Source: Caprimulgus europaeus (taxonomy: Eukaryota; Chordata; Aves; Caprimulgiformes; Caprimulgidae). From it: DNA of 64,000 bases. Under the pieces are notes generated by a model. That model saw only the letters and a list, made by a program, of their open reading frames with translations, was not told where the DNA came from and ran no database searches. Every line of letters begins with the position of its first letter. The first letter of the stretch is position 1. Made by a program: the position numbers and the translations under genes. This document shows positions 11,170-22,579 of this stretch, one piece after another. The stretch covers positions 61,483,295 to 61,547,294 of the forward strand of contig OU015524.1 of assembly GCA_907165065.1 (NCBI GenBank). Reading direction: 5' to 3'.

Positions 11170-14100
11170 CTCTGTCTAACAAGAGTCAAGGTGAAGTTGT
11201 ACATCTACACCATGTTCTTCAAAACACAGTGGGTGCAGTTGAATGGTGCGAGAGCCACCATCCCACATGTTTGTCCCACATGGGGCAAGGGGACAAATGC
11301 AGCTCACCCAAGGCCAGCCATTACTGAGGCCTTCCCACCACTCTCCCCAGAAGACAAGCACGTCTTCAGCCCTTTCCACTGAAAGCAACTGCAGTGAAAA
11401 AGCGTGAATAGCTCAGCACGAAGGCCAAAGCCTGGGTGTGCTCCCAAGCGCAGGGTGAACACAAGATACTCACAGCTGGGTAGGCTGCTAATCACTTAGT
11501 GGAAACATTTCTTAATTATGCAACAGGCAGCCTTAAATAACCTCCTAGGAAAAAAACAGAGACTTCCCTCTTGTTGCAACACCTTCCTAAAGAGGCAGAG
11601 AAGCACTGAGAGGCAGCAGGGACAGGCAACCACCATGAAGCCCTGTGGGCTGTGGTGCAAGGAGGAGGCCAACGAGAATTGTGCGCTGGCACGTCAGGTA
11701 CTCGGGGCAGACCGGGATGGCTGCTGCTCGTGGAGCCTTGTGCTTGTTTGCAGGGGGGAAGGCAAAATGCAGCAGGCGGATGGGCAGGCTGCTGGCCCAG
11801 CAGGCAGGAGGAGGCAGTGACAAGTAATGAGGAGGCAAAACATGGCTAAAAGAGGAACTGGGAAGGAGAATCTACCCATAAGGAAAGTCTTCTCAGCCAA
11901 CAGCATGACAGCGCTCTCACTGCATGATGGCAGGCAGCTGTGCTGACCATGGGCACTGCCCTGATGCCCTAGCTGCCTTGGTGTCCTCAGCACACCCAGC
12001 CCCATGCTGGCATGGGCCAGCAGGAATGAGCCTCTGCAACTGGAAAGCACAGAGGTGGAGACATCGGGATGCCAGAGCAGATGGGAGACCATGCATGCAA
12101 CAAAGCTATGGAGATCCACCAGTCCCTGGAAGCCGGTGGAGTAGTGGGAACTGAAGGCATTGTTTGAGGACATCAGACAAGCATGCATGACGTGCTGCTC
12201 CAGTCAGAGGCCTGCTTCCTATCTGACATCTTCTGGCAGCAATCACTTTTGAAATGGATGGAAGTACTCGTGACATTTTGGAAAAAATATGACAATATTT
12301 TCATGTTGCTTGGAGAGAGGCAGCTGGAGATAAGATCTGTGTCTAAAACAACTCATCCTGAGCTGAAATAAAGAAAAACTGAGACTTTGGTACAAGCATT
12401 TGCACCTAAGGTACATAGACTTGTGTGAAAAGCACCTAGATAAGTGTCTGACGATCAAGAATCATATTCATGTGGAAAAGGAAGAGGTTGTATGAATTAT
12501 GATATACTTCCAACTTAGATTTTACAGTAGTGAGGTTTTAGGGAGAAAAGCTACAATCTAAAAGTTGTCAGAATTTGTTTTTAAAACACATATCTGTAGA
12601 AATCCTATACTTTGAACAAAAAAAAAAGTGACAGAAATAACAATAAACCATTTTGTTTAGCAAAATAGCTGTGAGATCTACCAAACCCTGATGACAAGGC
12701 ACATTAAACCTGTGCAGATAAGACATCACCAGCAGCTAGTTTCCCCTGTGTCTCACTGGCAAGGGATGGGGAGGAGTATGCGTAATTAATACCCAGGGGA
12801 AAAGTAGGGAACATCTGTTGAAGAAATCTCTCATTACTCTCAAGTGGGTATTGATCAAATTAAATCAAATATGCTTTTGTACTCATATTCCTCTGGATAG
12901 CAGAATCTGGAGATGGTCCAAGCAGAAGTAGTAAAGGAGCTGCTGGGTGGCCTGTCCCTTCCTCCCACCCACCCCTGCATGCCTGGAGGGATGGAGGAGG
13001 TGGGGCAGGAGAAGACCCTCTGCTGAGATGAGCCCATGCACCGCATTGCTAGTGAGCATAGAGGACAGACTCGTCCAGTCTGAGTGAGTATTGAAGGATG
13101 ATTTTTTTTGTTGAGATTCTCACATGTGCTCTTTGATTAAGCTAGGAGGACAAAAATTAGTGTTTGAAGGTTGGAAAAAATCACCTGTCACTTGTTCAGG
13201 AAACTCAGGTTGTTCTGTGACTGTGCAGAAGTTTCTGGGTGTGGTGTGACATCTTTTCCTGTTTCTCACTGTTATTCAGTGAGATGTTGGCTTTTGAATT
13301 GCAGTTATTATCTTTATATGATAAACTTAGTTCTGGTGACAAGATAAATATGTTGTAAGCAAGACCTCATTTTCCTTTCACTGGTTTCTTTGGTTAAGTA
13401 ACTTACGTTAGTTATGGAGGTAAGCAAGGTACGATGCAAATATACCCTGTCCTTTTATCCAGCCTTTCAGTAATATTGTATTATGCCAGGTAAGGACTTA
13501 ATGTTAAGGTTTTTACATTATGTACAATGATATTGCAAAAAGCTCAAGTTGTTTTGACAGAGATAATTTTACAGTGATAAGCTGAAGTGTCAAAAAAACC
13601 CCCAACACAACAAAGCAACAAAACTGTCTGCTTTCTCTTTCTTCACCTTGATCACAATTTTTCGGGAAAAATTATTTACACAGAATTTTTCCTCTTAAAT
13701 TTGTAATTACAGTACCTTTGAAATTTCAAAGCCTGGAAATATTTAGAGCATGGCTACTCTGGTTCATTTGCTGTGAGCGAGGCGAAGCGCAGTTCTGCAC
13801 ATCGGTCTGTCCTGAACAACTGGTGTGGTATAAATGTGACCACCCACGCTCACACCTCCAGATGTCTAGAGATTCATTATGAGAAAAGCTGAGATGAATG
13901 AATCAGAAGTTAATGGTCAAAAAAGTTGTGTCCTTGTGAGTGACTGGGTGGTGTCAGCTGTTAGAAACTCCCACCTAGCTCATGTTTCACCGCACAGCTT
14001 GGGAAGGGGTGAATGGCTGGGCTGGGCAGGAGACCCACTGCTGAGGTGTTCCTTCCTCCCATGCTGGAAACACACTTTGTCTGGGGACTTGCTGAGACAT

Positions 14101-15099
14101 TTGCTTTCAAAATGCACAGAAAATGTGACAAAACCTGAAAAAAAACCCAACCAAAAATCCAAACAACAACAAACCAAACAGATTCTGCTAGTTTGTGTTT
14201 ATGGAAGCAGCAAATAAAGAGATTTCAAGTAGTTTTGCCACACATCCTAAAGACCCTGGGCCCTATTTTTAGGGTGGTGAGGGGGCAACTGATGGAGGCT
14301 GAACTGAGCTTGGGGTGAAAATAAGCTGTAATGAGCTGGTTTCCCTGGTTTTTCACATTGCCTTGGTCATGCTGGAGAGCCCAAGGGAAACCTCTGGCTC
14401 CTGCACCCAGAGACCACCTAGGGTATTGCTGGGTAAGGATGGATGTCCCGACCTGTGTGAGTGCCCTGCCGGGAACCACCTTAGTTTACAAACGTGTGGA
14501 CGTCAGGGTAAAGCGGCAGCACTGGTGTTTGCTGGGGTACGAAATAGATGGAGAGGAGGAAGGAAATGGAAATTCTGCCTGAGGTATGCTGCTGCTCTCC
14601 CAGCACAACCAAACTGCCTGAGCAGTTGGATGCTGGTGTGAACCCAGAGAGTGCCTGGCAGCCTGCACCTGAGAGACAGCTGGTGCCCTTCTTCTTGGTA
14701 ACTAACTCATTTTAAAGAGGCAACTGGGTAATCTCCTGTAGTCACAAATGGGAAACCCCCTCTTTGCAAATGACCTTGCCAAAGAGCCGCTTAGACTCTC
14801 CCCAGACAGAGCCTCCAGAGAGAAAAATTCCTCTTCAAACCTATCAGGCCTGAATCTGTTGGAGAAAAATGGTCCTGAGGTGTTCTTAGCCCTGCAAGTT
14901 GCAACCTGGAGTCCTTGGAGCTGAGAGGGACAGGGAAATCTGAGATAAAGGATGTTTCTCTTGAGAAAAGTCCTTAGCATACTTTCTTTGGGTTATCTCC
15001 AAAGCCAATTAAAACACCAGACCACCACTGAGTGGGGCCAGGACCCCCAGAGAAAGAAATATCCCCTGTACAACAAAGCTTTCCATGAAGTCACGGACC
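11170..15099. other. Intergenic, no gene seen
   Basis: Mixed composition with a GC-richer patch at about 11.6-12.1 kb and 12.9-13.0 kb. Open frames overlap each other on both strands without conserved motifs, and no splice-linked exon is visible. No RNA gene or named repeat was recognised. Confidence 0.5.
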
Positions 15100-15706
15100 T
15101 CTTCAGGTACAGCTCCCAGCTCCGGCATGGGGACATCCATGGGCTGCAGACAGGTCTCTGGTCCAGTGCACCTCCTCACCCCTTGGTTCTGGGTGTCCAC
15201 CCTTGCTCTGGCATTGAGCAGCTCTGGGGTCTCAATTCCAGTCACACTTGTCCTCAGGGTCAGCTTTTCTGCTCCAGTGTGGAGTCCTCCATGGTCTGCA
15301 CTGGGGTATCTGCTCCACTGTTGAACTTCCATGGGCTGCAGGAACCTCCGTTACCTCCTTTACCTACTCCATGCTGTTGAACTGGCTGTCTGAGGTTCTT
15401 TGTCCCCTCCCTCCTCCTCCTTCCTCCTGACAACAAAGCTCTCTCTTTGTTTAGGCTGATGGTCTTTTGTTCAGGTCAAGGGCCTCTCCTCCAGGTTCTC
15501 TCCACCTTCTTCTTTTCAGGACAGCCCTTCCCCTCACAAACATGGATTTGCAGAGGTGTTTCTCTATTGCTCATTGGGTCAGCCTGGGCTGGGGTGGGGG
15601 GGTACACCTTGGAGCCAGGGGAGCTTTAGTAAAGCTTCTTACAAGCTGGCCCCTTCTCCCACTACCAAAAACAGTCATGTCCCATCCTTCCCCCAAACCC
15701 AACACA
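15100..15706 (-). mobile_element. Solo LTR fossil, avian ERV (partial)
   Basis: The right edge CCCCCAAACCCAACACA and the adjoining CCCACTACCAAAAAC block match the reverse complement of the start of the same kind of LTR as the copy at 3.1 kb. The middle carries TCTGCTCCAGTGTGG (15268-15282) and TCCATGGGCTGCAG units (for example 15138-15151 and 15328-15341). It is a decayed, partial copy in the same orientation as TNFAIP3. The left boundary is uncertain, and there are no internal genes. Confidence 0.65.
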
Positions 15707-18674
15707 ATTGGTCTACTGTAAATTTGTCATTTTTCATTTATTTTAGTTAGAAAAATAAAAATATCTCAATTCTTCATAATTTTTTTTCTTCCAGAATATA
15801 AACTGATCTGAGAGCTATTTAATTCTCACTTACATGGCACTTTTTATTCTGATAGTAAATATTCTTACAAGTTCTTTTACTTGCAACTCTATATAAGTCT
15901 TGGTGCAAATATGTGAATTATAGTTTCTTAAACTAATGCCTTCCTCTTGAAGGTTTCCAGTGACCTGATGGAGGAAACCAGTAGCACATTGATTTATCTT
16001 ATATAATATAGGAAAAAAAAAATTAGTTTTTTGTGTCCACAGTTTGTTTAGCCTTTGTACAACACAGCAATTGAGTAGAATAAAAAATAAAGAACATGAC
16101 ATTTTCCAGACTGAGGGACCAAAGGGTCCTTTCCTCAGCTGTGTTGGAGCAGCTCAGCAGCCCGAGCATGGCAGTGGAGCTGAGTGGGTGGTGCAGATAC
16201 GTAGGGGTGGGGAACTTTTTGCATTGCCACATAATGCCAAAACCTGATGGCTGAACTCTAACCCAGCACCCTGTGTGTCATCCATTTGTTCTTTTGACAT
16301 CTGACTTGTTTACAGCATGAATACTTCTCTCCCACATACAAGGACTGAAACTCCCTAAAGTCTAGCACCAGATGCCAGAAGATAGAGTGGTTTATACATT
16401 TTGAACAGAGGGTAGGTAAAAAAATTTACCTGGTATGAAACTTTTTCAAGGGTTTGACTTTGCTTATTTTTCATATGGATAAAATAGGCACACAGTGGCT
16501 ACTAAAAGTTAAAGACACTGGAGCATCTTTATACTGTAGGTTATCTCCCTAGGTCACAAAAGTCTCGTGCAGTTTAGAATTGACGGTCAGTGAGCTGTGT
16601 AAAATTATTAGATCTTTTCAAAGGAATACCACTTTATCAAAACAGAATATTAACATTTGTACAAGAATGAATTTAGGAACGTTTTGGACATCTTCCCAAG
16701 TCTGAATTGCACTCACATCGAGGGAAAATCAGAGGCTGGCAAATCTAAAGGCAATAAAGAATTTTTTATCATCAAATTAATCTCAACGGTAGTAAATATC
16801 TCTTCTGGAGATAATAAAATTCTAAACATGGAGGGAAAAACTGTTCAGTAAACATCCTGGTTCTGTATCTAACATCTTCCTTAAATATTAATGTAATGTA
16901 AAGTATTGTTCTTATGTAAACAAAATAACTTTTTCCTGAATGCAGCTTGCACCCACAAATCCTACAACAGTTGCTTGAAGAAGAAGGAAAACAACCAGTG
17001 TCATTCTATGTAAATTATTAGGAAACAAAGCTTCTTAAATAAACCCCATTCAATGCTTTGCTGATGTCAGTTACTAGCTTGGTTTATAAAAGCAATTACG
17101 TAGAATTTTGTGGGGGTTTTGTTTCAGTATTGTACAATATTTAGACAGAAAAATCTATCATCTCTTGCTGACAAAAAAACCATGCCCATTAAACTGAGAA
17201 CTGACACCCCAGCAGCATTACTAAGTTAGCAATAAGAAATCTTCAGCACATGACTTCTCTGGTGCCAGATTTGATCCCATTCGACATTTTCATCTGCAGC
17301 CAGGAAGAAAATATTAAGTCACTACGAATAAAACACAAAGCTGACAAGAAGACTGGGAAAACAGTAAAAACTGGGAAAATAGTAAAAACAGAGGAGGCAG
17401 TGTAAAATAGATGGATTAGCAAACTAGACCCACTGAAGCAAATGCACTTTAGTACAGACAAATAACAGGTGGGGTATTATACCCTGGGAACAACAAAGAG
17501 TGTAGGGAGCACAGTAGGCAAATATCTCAATATGAGTTCACAGTTCATTACAGGGGTGAAGAGAGTGATGAAACTCATTGATGTATTGGCAAGCTAGAAG
17601 AGGAGATTCTTACTCCTGTGTTGCTCATTGTTGAGATTTTTTTCCATGCTAGTGATTACAAATCTTTTTACTGGTACTTCCCAGGCCTCACTGAAATCAC
17701 CATTTTATCTTTATTATGAATATTTTTCCACTGCAAAGAGGGTGTTTATCCCTTGATTATAGCAATAAGTCACTGCAAAAATAGATAAAAGCCAGCTAGA
17801 TGAACTTCTCACTTGACTTCCTTGTTCATGCCACAGTGGTTTATTCTTGTCTCCCTGGATAACCTTGAAAACCTCAGAGTAAACAAGTGGGTCATCTATT
17901 TCCCCCAATTTATAACATTAGCCATTGTGTAGGCTGGATACAAATTCCCTGGTACATCTCAACTGTGTTATGATTCAAAGGAGCTGAACATACTGATCTG
18001 CAGCCAGCTGCCAGCGGTGTACAGAGAACTGTGGCCCTGTACTTTTCCTTGTCGTTTAACAACATTTCAGATGTTTTGTTTTGTTAGAAAGATGAATTGA
18101 TGATGGAGCTAGATAGTTCTTTGACAGAATTCCATTGACTGCAAAGGAAAACCCCGTTTTCTTGAATGCATTAATCAATGAGAAGAGAGGATACATTGTC
18201 CTTGGCAACAATGCCAAATATTTTGCCATTAACACTTACTCTAAACAGCCCTTCCCTGATATAACTGCATTTGCTCTGATTTTCTTCACTGGGAACGTAT
18301 TGGCACTGAACTGGGATTATTTGAGAATTCAAATACACTTCTAGAACAGTGGTAAAATAATAAAGGAAATGGTAACAAAGTGGGTTCAGTATTTAGCTGT
18401 TGTTTAGTGCAGAAACATCTGGTTCCACGTGCTCCCTTTGGGCAAGTTTCATTTTGCTTCCTTTATACCCCATAAAGTACCTGAAAGAAAACAAGACAAA
18501 GTGACTTCAAAAAAATGAAAGAGGAGTCTCAAAAGATGATACTCAGTTGATCCCAAAGTTATGTTTTTAGTAGGGAGTGAGTATGTCTTCAAAGCAGACA
18601 CAAATATTAAGTATTGGCATTTACTTATTGGACCTTTCACCTCAGGATGTCAGTGCGTACTGTAATCATCAATT
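15707..18674. other. Intergenic, no gene seen
   Basis: AT-rich, with short spurious open frames only. Nothing recognised. Confidence 0.55.
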
Positions 18675-18860
18675 AATTTAATCTCATAACTCCTGAGGAG
18701 TTAGATGAGTGTTATTTCTCCAATTTCATGCACAACAAATATATAAATGGAAGAAGTGAGAGGTTAATTACCCCAGATATGCAAGACATTTAAATGCCTA
18801 ATACCCATTGATTTCAGGAGGGAGTAGTCACTGTAAGTTTTGAGTGTCTCTGTGATTTGC
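18675..18860 (-). repeat. MIR-type SINE remnant
   Basis: ATCTCATAACTCCTGAGGAG, a cytosine/thymine-rich ATTTCTCCAATTT block and AGTGAGAGGTTAATTACCCC line up in order with the reverse complement of MIR (CCTCATAAC...GAGGTA...CCCATTTTACAGAT...GAGAGGTTAAGTAACTTGCCC). The following TGCCTAATACCCATTGATTTC resembles another ancient amniote repeat tail. It is very old and diverged, with approximate ends. Confidence 0.6.
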
Positions 18861-21800
18861 CCACCATCAAACTGAGTAGTTAGGAAGCAATGAAATAAAA
18901 GGTGATTTGCGTGTTGTCTTGGTTTTCTAAGGTTCTCCAAGAGGAAATATCACCTTAGAAATGTGTTGTGAAATTCACCTCACCAAACATGTCACCTATA
19001 TAGTGTAAACATCTGCATCTGGACTAGTCATCTGGATGCTTATTGTAGTCAAGGGAGGGAAAGACAACGGAGACAAATTCCACCTTGGGTGTCTTCACCA
19101 CAAAAGCGGAATAACAAAATGCAGCCTCCACCAGCCGTGGTCATCCACTTACCCTCGCCTCTCGTATTTGCTATCCTGAGATTCACCGGAAAAAATTACA
19201 AAGCATATCCAGGGGATTTCCACGCAGTCCTTGATGCTATCTTTAGAGTGCTCTAACACAGTTTCAGAATAAAGAACTTGTTTGTACTTTTTCTTGTGTC
19301 TACTTGTCTCTGCTTCACCTACCTCAAAACAAGAGAGTCTATAGATTAAACACTTAGTGGCTCCACATGCCTGTAAAGTTATCGTCTCCTGGTTTTGCTG
19401 ATCTCTGTGATGTCCTGTGATTATTTTCCATTTGCTTCATTAGGTTATTTTTATCTGCTGATGATATTTTCGTCATTGCAGTATTCAAACAGAGATTTAT
19501 TCAATCTTTTATACATTAGCAATTATTTTTAAACACCTTATTGCTTTTTAACTGGGAAAAAAAAAGTCACAATTGATATGATCTAGCTACATACTCCCTA
19601 GAACTGAAAATATTTAGTTACACCCTGAAACATAACAGAAAGAGTATGTTAATAAAAAGAGGTTAATAAAAACACAGCTTCAACAGATATACTGCAGATG
19701 TTATTGTTACAGGCTGAACCTTCATTGTAGAGAAGAAAGAAGAGATAAAACCTACTCATGGTTGCTATATTTTCTGCTGGACTTTGATGAGGGCTTAATT
19801 CAAAGTTATTTCCAAATAGGAAACATTGTTAGCTCAAAAGAGTAAATTATGCGAAATTTGGAAGGTCAGCCCTTTGCAGAGAGCAAACAGACTGAAGCCA
19901 TCTGTAAGATGAAGAAGACAAGCATAAAGGAGAAGCAATAGGCACTGGAAATTCTCAGCAAGCCGTACTTGTGATCCTCTTCTTCTCCAAAGCCTTGGGG
20001 AATGGAGGAACGTGCCCGAGCTGGGAGCCAGTGTGAGGGTGGGAGAACAGTGAGGTAGAAGCCTTTGTGGTGCAAAATGAAACCATAGATACCTTGGGGA
20101 GTTAGCTGAAGCTGGAAATGCTGTGCCAACTATGTGCACACATAGACACTTCTGTAAATGAACGTATAGCTGCACAGTGGAAAGTATAACAAAGCTCTGC
20201 ACGTTAAAGACCAGCTTGCTCTTGGTCATAGCTGTTGGCAGGTTTCTCTTCTGGGAGAGGAGAGTGTGCCTGAATCAGAGAATGGATGCATGACAGTGAG
20301 GTAATTCAACATTGTAGATGACATTGTGGTTGTAGTCAACTTAGGATGTGCAGACACATGAAAAACCCACAGCCTCAGAAAAAAATCTTTGCACTCTGAG
20401 GAGCACTGAATGCACAGCGGAGCCCAGAGTGGAAATCTGATGTAGGCCCAGTGCAGGGGAGATGAGCAAAGCTTAAAAGTCTAATGTAACAGCAAACTGT
20501 ATGAACTGTAAGTCAGTTAATTAAATAAAGAAATTTGATTATATGAAATTGTGCCTTAATAGATCTTCCCTGCTGAGTGCCCAAAAGAAAAAGCGAGAGG
20601 AAGAAAATTCTAGTGATGAATATGTTAAATTTGACATTCATGTAGTCTCAGGTTTGACTGGGCCTGACAGGACCTGAGCTACATGTCTGGTCTGAGTAAT
20701 GCATTTTGAACTTTAATGGTGCACACTACTGATATGACTCAGATGCACAGGAGCGCCGCAAGCACCGGAGGCTTTCCTGCCTCCAAGCACCTGACCTGGC
20801 ACCAGCCTTCAAAGAGAACAGCTCTGCCAGGGGTCATCATTCATTGCTCTATCACCACCACCCAAACTTCCCTTTTTTAAAAAAAGTCTCTGGAAATGAT
20901 GACTTTTTTCTTTTAGGCAAATGTAGGCTGGTCTAGACATGCACATGATTGTGAAAAAGCCATGCAACATTGTTCTTTTCTGTTAGACTGTGCATTAATA
21001 GTACGTAAATGAAAAATAATATGATCTCTGCTCTCCAGTAGAAATTAGTCTTGTCCTCATTGCAGGTAGTAAGCTCCAGGCTAAATATGCTATAACCTAT
21101 CATGCTGAAATATCAGTTTGGCTACATTTCTTGCCTTTTAAGTGGTTGTGTGTTAAGGACCACAGCAAAGGCTAACACACCTAATTCCCATTGAACAGTA
21201 ACCAGTAAGCAGTGTGAAGATGTCCATATGTTTAAATGAGGTCTTAAAAACGAGGTCTATTTAGATAGATATGCCTTTGTGGCATAAGGATTGCACCAGA
21301 AACAATTTAAGGTGCATCTTTTCACTCCAGAAGGTATTAAAGGAAGTAAGAGACTGTTTTCATAAGAAAGCTGGCTAAATCCCCATCCTAGTTATCCTAC
21401 AGCATACTTGGAGTAAAGTTGCTGAAGCCAATTGAATTATTAAAGATTTTCATCAATATAAATGTTACTAGAGTTTACAGTAAGATGTTTAACAGGCACC
21501 ACTGCAGTATGCATTCTTCTGTCACCAGTGCTAGGGAACAATAAATGAAACAAGTCCTGCAAGAAGTAATGCTCGTAAATGGGAATTCTGAGCCGGTGAT
21601 CTCACAGTACATAAATACTTCATGCCATGACCAAATTCTGCCCCACATACTCAGTGGCATATCTGAGAGTGGTCAGTAAGAAAAGCATTGGTTTCCAAGC
21701 GCAAACCACTGCACAGAGCTGTGTTCCTCAGAGCAGATACCCAGCTCACCAGCTTTGCTTTACATCGTTAATGGAAAGGAGATTTTGACCCCTTCTTGTG

Positions 21801-22533
21801 ATGTGCCACCAAACAGATGTTTTTTTTAAAAAAATCATTACTGACTGGGAATTGGGCTAACTCACAGTGTCCATTTGTATGAGCTCATGCAAATGCCTTG
21901 ACATAGAGCCATAACCAGAGAACAAAACCTGATTCCCCTCACCAGTAATTCACCAGGGGAAATCTGACTTCCTGCCCAGCACCACAGATGTGTACTAGAG
22001 CTTAACCAAAAAAAAAGAAGGAGGGAGGAAAAAAAAGCCAAATCAATAACAAAAAGAATCATTGCTGTCAGAGATCAGGGGAGGTAGGATGGGGGAGAGG
22101 TTACATACGTAATATTATTCACTTTAGTGAGGCTGGAGGAGGGGGCTGTCTGGATAGCATGCTGTAGGCTGTCTTTCAATATTAGAAACAGGGAGTTTTT
22201 AGAAAATTAACATGAGTACAAAAAGAAGTCATCATAAAACTCCCAAGCAAAATTACCTGCTCTTATTTTAGGTTTCTGTTTGAGAGACATTAAACACGTT
22301 TTTTGTATATCTATGGTTATATCTCTATATATGTATATATACATACAAGCTTTTTTTCAATAGACATTTATCTTGACAAATGGAGACACAATCACCCCAG
22401 GCTGACAAATTTTCCTGCAGCAGCTGTTTGGTGTAAAAGGTCAGGGAATGCTGGGCTGCCTGGGAGGCAGCAAGAGGACAGACACTGCTCTGGCCAGTTG
22501 GACCAAGTCGGCTTGTACAGGAGCTGTGGCTGT
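18861..22533. other. Intergenic, no gene seen
   Basis: AT-rich sequence with a single kappaB motif (19212) and a TA-rich microsatellite near 22305-22346. No gene or named transposon was recognised. Confidence 0.5.
19212..19221 (+). promoter_or_regulatory. Consensus NF-kappaB motif, isolated
   Basis: GGGGATTTCC matches GGGRNNYYCC exactly and is identical to one of the two promoter sites of TNFAIP3. It lies about 7.5 kb beyond the gene's 3' end. Several such matches are expected by chance in 64 kb, so function is unproven. Confidence 0.25.
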
Positions 22534-22579
22534 CCTACTAAATATAAGAGCTAGAATGTGCCCTACTAAATATAAGAGC
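22534..22579 (+). repeat. Two-copy 28-bp direct repeat
   Basis: The 18-bp string CCTACTAAATATAAGAGC occurs at 22534-22551 and again at 22562-22579, a period of 28 bp. A further related TAAGAGCTAGTAGCTG follows at 22597-22612. It looks like a local tandem duplication. Confidence 0.85.

Noticed and set aside
11694-12188. 164-codon minus-strand open frame in a GC-richer patch
   Set aside because: There is no recognisable domain, it overlaps several equally long frames on the other strand, and no splice-linked neighbour exons were found.
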